Shown here: piece by piece, positions 52,986 through 61,284 of the stretch
Numbering within the stretch: the first letter of the stretch is position 1
How the letters are laid out: every line of letters starts with the position of its first letter
Assembly: GCF_022565775.1 (NCBI RefSeq)
Contig: NZ_JAIUMC010000003.1
Span: 32,796 to 96,795, forward strand
Direction: 5' to 3'
Length of the DNA: 64,000 bases
Source: Natronospirillum sp.
GTDB taxonomy: Bacteria; Pseudomonadota; Gammaproteobacteria; Pseudomonadales; Natronospirillaceae
Notes under the pieces: generated by a model
Seen by the model: only the letters and a program-made list of their open reading frames with translations
What the model was told of the DNA's origin: nothing
The model's database searches: none
Made by a program: the position numbers and the translations under genes

Positions 52986-53885
52986 TCAGCGAAGCGCATT
53001 CTTCTCGAAATAGTCGGCCATGAAATCTATGAAAGCGCGGCTTTTGGCGGACAGATAACGATTCTCCGGATAGACGATGTGGATGGTCCGCTTGGGAAAG
53101 ACCACATCCGGCAGTACATGGATCAGGGTGCCGTTGTCGAGTTCCTTCTGGACCATGTAGATGGGCAGGGCAGCAACGCCCATATCATGCAGACAGGCTT
53201 CACACATGGTATCCAGATCATTCACGGTAAAGCGGCGTTCCTTGTCCTGCAGGTTGGCCTCCTTGATGAAACGCTTGATCCAGCGTGGTTCGGCATAGTC
53301 GATGCCCGAGACCATCAGCATGTGATGATGGTTCAGCTCCTCGAGTGTTGCCGGCTGACCATGTCGCTCGATGTAGCGCCGGGTAGCCACCATGATCACA
53401 TTCTGCTTGGCTACCGGGCGGGCGACCAGTCTGCTGTCCTGCAGCGAGCCCAGATGAATGGACAGGTCGATGCCTTCACGAACGAGGTCAAGGCTCTTGT
53501 CGGCCAGTATCAGATCAAAATTCACCTCAGGATATTCGTGCAAGAATTCACTGAATATCTTCATCAGCATTGCACGCCCGAAGGTCGGAGTGGCCGTTAT
53601 CTTCAGCGTTCCCTTGGGGCTGGTATCCAGATCCTTGACCATGTGCTCGGCTTCTTCCAGATCTTCCAGAATCCGATTGCATCGATTGAAAAAGAGCTGG
53701 CCAGCTTCTGTCGGGCTGACACTGCGGGTCGTACGATTGAGCAGGCGAACACCCAGTCGGTCTTCAAGCAGGCTGATCTGCTTGCTAACCGCGGAAGGGG
53801 TCAGCCCCAGGGAATGAGCCGCATTGGTGAAATTATTGGCTTTGACAACGGTCGTAAAAATGACCAGTGAATCCAATCGGGCCAT
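52986..53885 (-). CDS. LysR-family transcriptional regulator
   Basis: A 299-residue LTTR. The N-terminal winged helix is plain: LDSLVIFTTVVKANNFTNAAHSLGLTPSAVSKQISLLEDRLGVRLLNRTTRSVSPTEAG. The effector domain spans about residues 90-295 and belongs to the large CrgA-like subgroup (GIDLSIHLGSLQDSRLVARPV). The effector and targets are unknown; it stands alone, with no obvious divergent target apart from the DUF5610 gene. ATG 53885 (MARLDS) is used; 18 further upstream codons are not family-like. Confidence 0.92.
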   Translation of the reverse strand: MARLDSLVIFTTVVKANNFTNAAHSLGLTPSAVSKQISLLEDRLGVRLLNRTTRSVSPTEAGQLFFNRCNRILEDLEEAEHMVKDLDTSPKGTLKITATPTFGRAMLMKIFSEFLHEYPEVNFDLILADKSLDLVREGIDLSIHLGSLQDSRLVARPVAKQNVIMVATRRYIERHGQPATLEELNHHHMLMVSGIDYAEPRWIKRFIKEANLQDKERRFTVNDLDTMCEACLHDMGVAALPIYMVQKELDNGTLIHVLPDVVFPKRTIHIVYPENRYLSAKSRAFIDFMADYFEKNALR

Positions 53886-54070
53886 AGCACTCTCTGTCTG
53901 CTGATGAATAGTGTCCGCACCTGCCGGCAGCAGGCACACGGGTTGTCACAATATTTTAAGCGGCATGTTAGCAGTTGTGTCCGGTTATCTACATACAGTT
54001 ATGAATTTATTTCCCGCTATCCGGCAAACAGTTTGTAACAAAAACACTGTGCGAAAACCGGAAACAACAT

Positions 54071-54097
54071 TAAAGAATCTGCTGCGACCGCCGTTAA
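54071..54097 (+). promoter_or_regulatory. FliA (sigma-28) promoter of the DUF5610 gene
   Basis: TAAAGAAT (54071-54078), 11 bases, then GCCGTTAA (54090-54097). The -10 element matches GCCGATAA in seven of eight positions, TAAAG is exact and the spacing (N15 after TAAA) is exact. The start is expected near 54104, which rules out ATG 54103 and supports translation from 54133. Confidence 0.75.
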
Positions 54098-54132
54098 CCC
54101 GCATGAGGAGAACATTAGCGGAGCGCAATGAC

Positions 54133-55254
54133 ATGATGGGTATCAATTCAATGAATCCGGGGGCAAGTGTCCCCGGACTCGGTCCCAAGGGCAGCGGGCT
54201 GCCCGAGGTAGCAAAGGGTTCACCGGAACCCGGTAAAGGTCGGGAAGCGGCGCCTGGTCAGAACCGGGCTGAAGGCAAAGGCAGTGCAGACCGGGTTTCG
54301 CTCGGCAGCAGTGTACAGTCGAAGTACGATTCCCCGGAGCAGGTGCTGAAAAACTTTGACCCACAGGCTGTGGTCGATAATGTCAGCAGTGTGCTCGAGC
54401 GCGCCATGCAGCGGGCGGCATCTCAGGGTGCCAGTGAGGCCGAGCTGCAGTCCATGATGGAGGCTGCGCAGAAGGGTATCGATAAAGGGTTCAGTGACGC
54501 ACAGGACATCATCAAGGGCCTGGGTCTGATGTCGGATGAACTGGGTACCGTCATCGGTGAGGCCCGTGAGGGCATTCGCACCCGACTTGATGACTTCTCC
54601 CAGGGGCTGGCTGATCTGGTCAGCAATCAGGCGGCGTCCAATGTGCAAAGCAGTCGCATAGCGGCCAGTCAGACTCAACAGAACAGTTTTTCCTTCTCCG
54701 TAACCACTGCGGAAGGGGATGTAGTAACCATCAACGCGGCGCGGCGGGACTCGCAGGCGCTGGAACTGGTCAAGAACCAGAATGAAAACGGACAGCAATT
54801 GGCAGCCCAGTGGCTTGATGAACAGGGTGAGCAGTTCACTTTCACGGTGGATGGCGACCTGAACGATGAAGAAACGGCTGCGATTGAAGCCCTGTTGAAG
54901 GACGTGGGCAAGGTGGCCGACAAATTCTACAGCGGCAATTATGAAGCGGCCTTCGATAAAGCAGAGCGACTTGATGTCGACGGAAGTACGCTGGTATCGA
55001 TGAGTCTCAACATGACGCAGAAGACAGTGGCTGTTGCAGAATACAGTGCCATGGCATCAGGTGACCAGGGCAGAGGTGCGGCAGACTGGATCATGCCGAT
55101 CAAACAATACGCTCAGGCTCTGGGCGATCTGCAGCGCAACCAATCCGATCTGCTTGATCCTTCCGCATTGCTGGACACGTTGAGCGCACATCCAAAACAG
55201 AAATCCAGCATGCTGGAGTTTGCGCAATCCATGCTGGAACGCCTGAATGGCTGA
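54133..55254 (+). CDS. DUF5610 protein, probably in the flagellar regulon
   Basis: A 373-residue protein without signal peptide. The N-terminal 60 residues are Gly/Pro/Lys-rich and disordered. A helical region follows (about 60-175, VLERAMQRAASQGASEAELQSMMEAAQKGI). The C-terminal half carries the DUF5610 pattern: NSFSFSVTTAEGDVVTI, FTFTVDGDLNDEETAAIEALLKDVGKVADKFYSGNYEAAFDKAERLDVDGSTLVSMSLNM. The function is unknown. GGAG lies nine bases before ATG 54133 (a second ATG follows directly). The FliA-type promoter upstream suggests a role in flagella or motility. The 3' end carries the promoter of the next gene. Confidence 0.8.
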   Translation: MMGINSMNPGASVPGLGPKGSGLPEVAKGSPEPGKGREAAPGQNRAEGKGSADRVSLGSSVQSKYDSPEQVLKNFDPQAVVDNVSSVLERAMQRAASQGASEAELQSMMEAAQKGIDKGFSDAQDIIKGLGLMSDELGTVIGEAREGIRTRLDDFSQGLADLVSNQAASNVQSSRIAASQTQQNSFSFSVTTAEGDVVTINAARRDSQALELVKNQNENGQQLAAQWLDEQGEQFTFTVDGDLNDEETAAIEALLKDVGKVADKFYSGNYEAAFDKAERLDVDGSTLVSMSLNMTQKTVAVAEYSAMASGDQGRGAADWIMPIKQYAQALGDLQRNQSDLLDPSALLDTLSAHPKQKSSMLEFAQSMLERLNG

Positions 55255-55301
55255 CCCGCACCGGGTAGCGCGCTATACTTGCAGGGTAGTCTAGCCCTGC
55301 A
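55251..55301 (+). promoter_or_regulatory. Promoter with operator-like dyad before grx-like gene
   Basis: CTGACC (55251-55256) and TATACT (55274-55279) with a 17-base spacer form a good sigma-70 promoter that overlaps the DUF5610 stop codon. Directly after the -10, TGCAGGG (55280-55286) and CCCTGCA (55295-55301) form an exact 7-bp dyad around eight bases, lying over the expected start (near 55286). A repressor bound there would block transcription; as RNA most of it would be a 5' hairpin. Confidence 0.6.
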
Positions 55302-55312
55302 GGTACGCGCCC

Positions 55313-55612
55313 TTGTCGGTTCGGATAGATGTTAACGCTGTTACCGAGGCTTTGCCGCTTCAACTGCAGCTGATGGAAACGTCACACTGTCATCTCTGCG
55401 AGACGGCGGTAGAGTTGCTTTTGCCCTATGTCGAGGCTGGCATTTGCCAGGTGGAGCTCGTCGATATAGCAGAAGAAGATCGTTTGCTGGCGAACTACGC
55501 GGAACGCATTCCGGTTTTGCGACATGAGCAGAGCGCTACCGAACTCGGCTGGCCTTTCGATGCAGAGACGCTGGATCACTGGCTGCAACAGCGGGTCGAG
55601 AGCCTGGCATGA
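55313..55612 (+). CDS. Glutaredoxin-like protein (DUF836 type)
   Basis: A 99-residue thioredoxin-fold protein. The first strand and active site LQLQLMETSHCHLCETAVELL hold a CxxC (CHLC) motif. ERIPVLRH contains the cis-proline of the fold, and GWPFDAETLDHWLQQ is the C-terminal helix of the family. It is probably a small thiol-disulfide protein; the partner is unknown. The start is uncertain: TTG 55313 with AGG nine bases upstream is used, TTG 55352 is possible, and the ATG at 55373 would cut the first strand. Confidence 0.82.
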   Translation: MSVRIDVNAVTEALPLQLQLMETSHCHLCETAVELLLPYVEAGICQVELVDIAEEDRLLANYAERIPVLRHEQSATELGWPFDAETLDHWLQQRVESLA

Positions 55613-55637
55613 GCATTTTTCCACTCTGGAGTAAATT

Positions 55638-56348
55638 GTGCGCAGAATAATCAACATGTTTGCTATGAGTCTGGCAGGCCTGGCCCTGGTCGGCTGTGCG
55701 ACATCGACTGCTGAGTATCGCAATCAGGCTGTTGCCAGTGCCCTGTCCACAGAAGCCGAATTGCGCGCCTGGGTGGCGGCCTGCACCGAAGTCAGTGGTG
55801 AAGCGGCGGCAGCGGCACGCAATGCAGACAGAGTCTGGTGGGAACGTAATGAGCAACTGTTGCGTGCGGCTGATTACGGCTTCACCCGTGAACTGCAGAG
55901 TTTCGGTGACGAACGTCGTGAAGAATCGCTTGCACTGTTCACCATGCGCGCCGGAGACGCCCTGGATCGGCAGCAGAAGGAGGCCGTAGCAGAGCGCCTG
56001 GAGGGACGCAATGCCGAGCGCACCTGTGTGCGACACCTGGCCGATTTCGAAGCCGGAGACCGCGATCTCAGCCAGGATCGCGACCATTACAGCGCCCTGG
56101 TAGCTCTGGCCAATGAAGGCGGGCTGGATCTCGAGCCCGCAGAGCGCAGTCGCCAGCCGCAATTGCCGTCCGACAACTACGGACGGTCCTATTTCCAGGC
56201 AGAAGAGGCACTGGGCAGACAGGGGTGTCAGCAACCTGAAATACAGCTGCTGAAAGCGGACTGGCCCAGGGAGATTTATGAGGCCCAATGTTCCGATCGG
56301 CGTTATCAACTGGTCAGCTGTGAGTGGAACCGCTGCGACATATTTTAG
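55638..56348 (+). CDS. Lipoprotein of unknown function
   Basis: A 236-residue protein with signal peptide and lipobox LALVGC (Cys at about residue 20). The mature part is hydrophilic, helical and rich in Glu, Arg and Ala. It contains seven further cysteines or so, several near the C-terminus (GCQQPE, EAQCSDRRY, SCEWNRCDIF), which may form disulfides in the periplasm. I do not recognise the family. The GTG start at 55638 has GGAG seven bases upstream. cheV follows after 25 bases, so it may be co-transcribed with it and could have an envelope role linked to motility, but this rests only on position. Confidence 0.75.
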   Translation: MRRIINMFAMSLAGLALVGCATSTAEYRNQAVASALSTEAELRAWVAACTEVSGEAAAAARNADRVWWERNEQLLRAADYGFTRELQSFGDERREESLALFTMRAGDALDRQQKEAVAERLEGRNAERTCVRHLADFEAGDRDLSQDRDHYSALVALANEGGLDLEPAERSRQPQLPSDNYGRSYFQAEEALGRQGCQQPEIQLLKADWPREIYEAQCSDRRYQLVSCEWNRCDIF

Positions 56349-56373
56349 CCATTAGCACATCGGGAGTCACCCT

Positions 56374-57306
56374 ATGTCCAATCTCATGAGCAGTGTCGAC
56401 AGCCGCACCAACCTGGTTGGACAGAATCGTCTCGAACTCCTGCTGTTCAATCTGCGCGGTCAGCAGGCCTACGCCATCAATGTGTTCAAGGTGCGTGAAG
56501 TACTGGCATTGCCCAAGGTGACCGTGTTGCCTCACCAGCATCCCAACATTCATGGTGTGGTCCATTTGCGTGGCATGTCGATTCCGGTGTATGACCTGTC
56601 GCGATCCATTGGCATGCGTCCATTGGACATCACCGAAGAGTCGACCATCATCGTGACTGAATACAACAGCAGTGTTCAGGCCTTTGTGGTGGGCAGTGTT
56701 GACCGCATCGTGAACATGAACTGGGAAGACATAAAGCCGCCACCCAGCGGCTCCGGCAGGCATCACTTTCTGACTGCCATCACACACAATGAAGGTCGAA
56801 TTGTAGAAATCATCGATGTGGAAAAGGTACTGTCCGAGGTGCAGCCCGCTCCGACCGAGATTCCTTCCGGCATTCTGGCTGATGAGGTAGTGGCGCAGGC
56901 AGCCGGGCGTGAAGTTCTGATGGTGGATGACTCCCTGACGGCGCTGTCGCAGGCGCGAACCACTCTGGAGAGTATCGGGATCGTGGTGCACCAGGCGACT
57001 GACGGGGCCAAGGGTCTCGAGAAGCTCAAGTCCTGGAGTCTGGCGGGCGAGAAGGTATCGGAAAAGCTGCTGATGTTGATCACCGACGCCGAGATGCCGG
57101 TGATGGATGGCTATATGCTGACCACTGAAATCAGGCGGGATCCAGCCTTGCAGGACCTCTTCATTGTGCTGCACACGTCCTTGAGCGGCAGCTTCAATGA
57201 GGCCATGGTCAAAAAGGTGGGTTGTGATGCCTTTTTGTCCAAATTCCGGCCGGAAGATCTGGCCAACCTGGTGCAGGAGCGCATTCGCGCAGTCACCGAT
57301 TTATGA
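56374..57306 (+). CDS. cheV: Chemotaxis coupling protein CheV
   Basis: A 310-residue adaptor between chemoreceptors and CheA. A CheW-like domain spans about residues 15-160 (LELLLFNLRGQQAYAINVFKVREVL, HGVVHLRGMSIPVYDLS). A response-regulator domain spans about 180-308 with VLMVDDSL, the phospho-acceptor Asp in LITDAEMPVMDGY near residue 242, LHTSLSG and the lysine in FLSKF. All key receiver residues are present, so it can be phosphorylated by CheA. I find no FliA promoter directly in front of it; transcription may come from the upstream genes. Confidence 0.95.
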   Translation: MSNLMSSVDSRTNLVGQNRLELLLFNLRGQQAYAINVFKVREVLALPKVTVLPHQHPNIHGVVHLRGMSIPVYDLSRSIGMRPLDITEESTIIVTEYNSSVQAFVVGSVDRIVNMNWEDIKPPPSGSGRHHFLTAITHNEGRIVEIIDVEKVLSEVQPAPTEIPSGILADEVVAQAAGREVLMVDDSLTALSQARTTLESIGIVVHQATDGAKGLEKLKSWSLAGEKVSEKLLMLITDAEMPVMDGYMLTTEIRRDPALQDLFIVLHTSLSGSFNEAMVKKVGCDAFLSKFRPEDLANLVQERIRAVTDL

Positions 57307-57342
57307 TACTCTGACGCCAGTTGAAAGCCGGAGGAATCAACG

Positions 57343-58164
57343 GTGGGAGAGTTGCTGGTGACGGGGTTGTGGACCTACCCGGTCAAAGGGATGGCAGGCA
57401 ACCCGGTTGCATCATTACGACTTGATGAGTGTGGGCCTACGGATGATCGACGCTGGATGGTGGTTGATGCCGAGGGTCATTTTCTGTCGCAGCGCAACGT
57501 GCCGCGGCTGGGCGCCTTTCGCTCAGGCCTGCTTGGACAGCAACTGCGACTGACTGCACCTGATGGCGAACAACTTGATATCAACGCGGCCGATTGCATC
57601 GAGGACACAGACGTCACCCTGTGGAAGGATGTGGTCAATGTTCTGGTGGCTCCCCGTCACGCCAACAACTGGCTATCACACTACCTCGACCAACCGGTGC
57701 GCCTGGTGCGTTATCGCAAGGAAAGACCGCGTGCGGTTGACCCGCGTTATGTCGAAGCCAATGTCGGTTTCGCCGATGGATTTCCCTTGCTGATCTGTCA
57801 CGAGGAGTCATTGCAGGCGCTCAACAATGGTGCTCCGGTTCCCCTCGAAATGTCGCGCTTTCGACCCAATGTTGTGGTCAGTGGCGGTGATCCCTGGGCG
57901 GAAGGTGACTGGCAGTATCTGGTCAGCGCACAGCATCGGCTGCGCCTGGTCAAACCCTGTGTGCGCTGCAAGGTCATAACACTTCGGCCTGGAACCGCTG
58001 ACAGTACGCCTGCCGTACTCAAGCATCTGGTCTCCACCAATGCGGTCAATGGCAATCCGGTATTCGGCATCAATGCGATTGCCGAACTGACCGAGTCACC
58101 TCTGGTGCTCGGGGAGATCATGCGTCCGGTGTCGCGGTCGTCGCAACGGGTTTCCGAAACCTGA
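57343..58164 (+). CDS. MOSC domain protein (YcbX/mARC type)
   Basis: A 273-residue molybdenum-cofactor protein. The N-terminal MOSC_N beta-barrel (LWTYPVKGMAGNPVASLRLDECG, DDRRWMVVDAEGHFLSQRNVPRLG) is followed by the MOSC core (FADGFPLLICHEESLQALN, MSRFRPNVVVSGG, WAEGDWQYL). The Mo-ligand cysteine lies in LVKPCVRCKVIT at about residues 203-214. Unlike E. coli YcbX there is no C-terminal ferredoxin domain, so an external electron donor would be needed. It may reduce N-hydroxylated compounds. The GTG start has GGAGGAA upstream. Its last 47 bases overlap the convergent RND gene. Confidence 0.9.
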   Translation: MGELLVTGLWTYPVKGMAGNPVASLRLDECGPTDDRRWMVVDAEGHFLSQRNVPRLGAFRSGLLGQQLRLTAPDGEQLDINAADCIEDTDVTLWKDVVNVLVAPRHANNWLSHYLDQPVRLVRYRKERPRAVDPRYVEANVGFADGFPLLICHEESLQALNNGAPVPLEMSRFRPNVVVSGGDPWAEGDWQYLVSAQHRLRLVKPCVRCKVITLRPGTADSTPAVLKHLVSTNAVNGNPVFGINAIAELTESPLVLGEIMRPVSRSSQRVSET

Positions 58165-61100
58165 AAGTGCGCACGCGAGCCATCAGATGATCACCGCCCA
58201 CCAGCAGGCAGGGCGTCAGCACCAGCGTCAGCACCGTCGCAAAGGTAAGGCCACCAACAATGGCCGTTGACAACTGTGCCCACCATTGAGAAGCCGGAGC
58301 CCCGACCGTGATTGTGCGGGTGACCAGATTGATATTCAGTTGCAGCGCCATCGGCAGCAGTCCCAGCACAGTCGTTACGGACGTCAGCAGGACTGGGCGC
58401 AGACGCTGTGCCGCTGTCTTGATGGCAGCATCAACGGGGTTGTCACCCTGTTTCCGAATCAGATTGTAGGTATCGATCAGGACGATGTTGTTGTTCACCA
58501 CGATGCCCGCCAGGGCAATGATCGCCACCCCCACCATGACGATGCCGAAGGGCTGTCCGGTCAACAGCAGGCCCAGTAACACACCCGCCGATGAAAACAC
58601 GATGGCACTCATGATCAGCAGCGCCTGGTAAAGGCTGTTGAACTGAGTGACCAGAATGACAAACATCAGGAAGATGGCCACCATGAACGCCATGGACAGG
58701 AACTGTGCGGCTTCATCCTGCTCCTCCTGATCACCCCGGAAGCGGGGGATCACATTGTCCGGAATCTCTCCTGCCGCTCGCAGGTCGGCAAAGCGGCGGC
58801 CCATGTCATCCACCAGATCCGCCACCAGATAGTCGGGTGCCGCATTGGCTTCAATACGATAGGTCAGGTTGCCATCGGTACGGCGCAGATCACCTTCCGG
58901 GCTCTGGGCACGTCGTTCGATAAAGTTGGACAGCGGGACCTGCTGACCTCCGGCGGTCACGGTGAGGCGGTCTATCATGTCCAGATCGCGACCGCTGAAC
59001 GGGTAGCGGATGCGGATATCCAGCTCTTCATCGGCATCTGCCGGACGGTAGGTGCCAATGGTCAGCCCGGTCGTCAGCATTTGCATGGCGGCACCGACTG
59101 CCGACAGGTCCGCATCGAACCGACTGGCCGCCTGACGATCGATATCAATCCGCCATTCCAGGCCTTCCAGGGGCAGGTTGTTGGACACTTCGACATAGCG
59201 GCTGTCGCTCTGCAACAGCCGGGTCAGTTCACGCGTGGTCTCGGTCAGCGCCGCCAGATCATTGGAAACCAGGTCGAGCTGGATATCGACACCTGCGGTC
59301 GGACCCATGGCAAAGGCCTGCCGTTCGACGACAATGCCGGGAATATGCCGGGTTTCGCGGACAATCTGGTCCATGACCTGCAATGCAGTTGGGCGATGCT
59401 CCCAGGACACCAACTCCAGTTGCAACACCCCGATCGTGTCCGCCGACTGGTTCTGCATTTCAGAGGCAGACGTGCGCGTATTGACAGAGCGCACCTCCGG
59501 CATCTGCAGAATATGTTGCTCGACCTGGCGCACCAGCACGTCTCTTTCATTGAGCGACAGGTTACCCCGCGCTCGCACTACGATGCTGCCAAAATCCGAG
59601 TCAATCTGCGGGAAAAACTCAACCCCTTTGCCATATTGTGCATAGAAATAGCCCAGCGAGGCGATGATGAAAACAACGCCGGCCAGCACCAGCAGGGGAA
59701 CGCGCAACAGGTGTTTGAGGGTTCTGATGTACAGGCCGGCAGCGCCGGTCATCCGCTCGACATTGCCCTGGCTTGCAGCAATCAGATTATTGGCCTTGCG
59801 CAGCGAAATGGCCGCCGGTTTCCCGATAACCGAACCCAGAGCCGGCATGACGATCAGGGCTACAACCAGAGCACTGCCCAGAGTAAGGATGACCGTTATC
59901 GGCATGAAACTCATGAATTCGCCGACAATACCGGGCCAGAACAGCAGGGGGGCAAAGACCGCCAAGGTAGTCAGCGTGGACGAAATAACCGGCCAGGACA
60001 TGCGAGTGGCCGCTTCACGGAATGCGTTCAGGCGAGGCACGCCTTCGCTCATGCGGCGATCGGCGTATTCCGTCACCACGATGGCGCCATCCACCAGTAT
60101 CCCGACGCATAGAATCAGTGCGAACAAGACAATGATGTTCAGGGTATGGCCCATGATCGACAGCAACAGAATGCCACAGAGAAAAGACGCTGGAATGGAG
60201 ATGCCGACCAGAATGGATGTGCGGATACCCAGCGTCCATAGCATGACGATGACCACCAGCAAGGTCGCCAGGCCAACACTGTTGAACAGGTCTGACAGAG
60301 TCTGCTCGATCATGACGGACTGATCGGCAGTAAAACTGACCTGCAACCCTTCCGGCCACTCACTCTGCTGTGCTTCTACAATCGCTTTGACATCACGTAC
60401 CGTCTCTATGATGTTTTCGCCCACCCGTTTGGTGATTTCCAGGGTGACTGCCGGCTGTCCGTTGACGCGGGAATACTGGGTGGCGTCGGCATAGGTGCGC
60501 TGCCCGATGGCGATATCCTGGAAGCGGACCACTGCATCCTGCGTCGAGCGGATGGGCAGATTGAGGATATCATCTTCCGTTTCGATCAGGCCGGGCACCT
60601 TGACCGAGAATCGGCCCGCACCGGTATCAAGGCTGCCGGCAGTGACCAGTTGGTTGTTGCGCCGCACCTGATCGACCAGTTCATCATTCGACAGGTTGTA
60701 GCTGGCCATCATGGCCGGGTCGACAATGATTTCAGCCAACTCTTCACGAATGCCGATGATGGGGGCTTCCAATACGCCAGTCAGGGCTTCCAGTTCTTCC
60801 TGCAACCGCTCGGCAACGGTGTACAGTATTCGATCATCAAGCTCGCCGAACAGGTTCACGTTGAGAATCGGGAACAGGGCCAGATTGATCTCATTCACTG
60901 AAGGGTCGTCGGCACCGCTCGGCAGATTGGGTTTGGCGCGGTCCACCTTGCGGCGCACGTCTTCCAGCGCCTGGTCAATATCGACACCGGTGCGAAACTC
61001 CATGGTGATGGAGGCATGACCTTCGGTTGCTACCGATGTGTATTCCCGCAACCCGTCGAGGCCCCGAATCTCCTGGGTAATCGGGTTGACCAGCATGCGG

Positions 61101-61282
61101 TCGGCATCCTGTGGCGAAATGCCTTCCAGGCCTATCGAGACATAAATCCAGGGTACGGTAATGTCCGGTTCCGATTCGCGCGGAATCGTATTGAACGCGT
61201 AGGCGCCCGCCACCACGACCAGGGCGAACAGCAGGAATACGGTTCTTACCCGATCCAATGCGGCATTGATGATGCTGCCCAT
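58118..61282 (-). CDS. RND efflux pump, inner-membrane permease
   Basis: A 1054-residue permease of the AcrB/MexB superfamily that exports drugs or other small molecules using the proton gradient. The first helix starts at residue 12. Two large periplasmic loops follow, with PRESEPDITVPWIYVS and GLDGLREYTSVATEGHASITMEF. The central helix 4 carries ILCVGILVDGAIVVTEYADR with the proton-relay type acidic residue, and the C-terminal half has ALAGIVVNNNIVLIDTYNLIRKQG. This is the NNNIVLIDT-type subgroup (VexF/'efflux RND transporter permease'), not the classic MexB type. The substrate is unknown. It follows the adaptor gene by two bases. No outer-membrane TolC partner is present. Confidence 0.94.
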   Translation of the reverse strand: MGSIINAALDRVRTVFLLFALVVVAGAYAFNTIPRESEPDITVPWIYVSIGLEGISPQDADRMLVNPITQEIRGLDGLREYTSVATEGHASITMEFRTGVDIDQALEDVRRKVDRAKPNLPSGADDPSVNEINLALFPILNVNLFGELDDRILYTVAERLQEELEALTGVLEAPIIGIREELAEIIVDPAMMASYNLSNDELVDQVRRNNQLVTAGSLDTGAGRFSVKVPGLIETEDDILNLPIRSTQDAVVRFQDIAIGQRTYADATQYSRVNGQPAVTLEITKRVGENIIETVRDVKAIVEAQQSEWPEGLQVSFTADQSVMIEQTLSDLFNSVGLATLLVVIVMLWTLGIRTSILVGISIPASFLCGILLLSIMGHTLNIIVLFALILCVGILVDGAIVVTEYADRRMSEGVPRLNAFREAATRMSWPVISSTLTTLAVFAPLLFWPGIVGEFMSFMPITVILTLGSALVVALIVMPALGSVIGKPAAISLRKANNLIAASQGNVERMTGAAGLYIRTLKHLLRVPLLVLAGVVFIIASLGYFYAQYGKGVEFFPQIDSDFGSIVVRARGNLSLNERDVLVRQVEQHILQMPEVRSVNTRTSASEMQNQSADTIGVLQLELVSWEHRPTALQVMDQIVRETRHIPGIVVERQAFAMGPTAGVDIQLDLVSNDLAALTETTRELTRLLQSDSRYVEVSNNLPLEGLEWRIDIDRQAASRFDADLSAVGAAMQMLTTGLTIGTYRPADADEELDIRIRYPFSGRDLDMIDRLTVTAGGQQVPLSNFIERRAQSPEGDLRRTDGNLTYRIEANAAPDYLVADLVDDMGRRFADLRAAGEIPDNVIPRFRGDQEEQDEAAQFLSMAFMVAIFLMFVILVTQFNSLYQALLIMSAIVFSSAGVLLGLLLTGQPFGIVMVGVAIIALAGIVVNNNIVLIDTYNLIRKQGDNPVDAAIKTAAQRLRPVLLTSVTTVLGLLPMALQLNINLVTRTITVGAPASQWWAQLSTAIVGGLTFATVLTLVLTPCLLVGGDHLMARVRTFRFRKPVATTATPDA

Positions 61283-61284
61283 GG

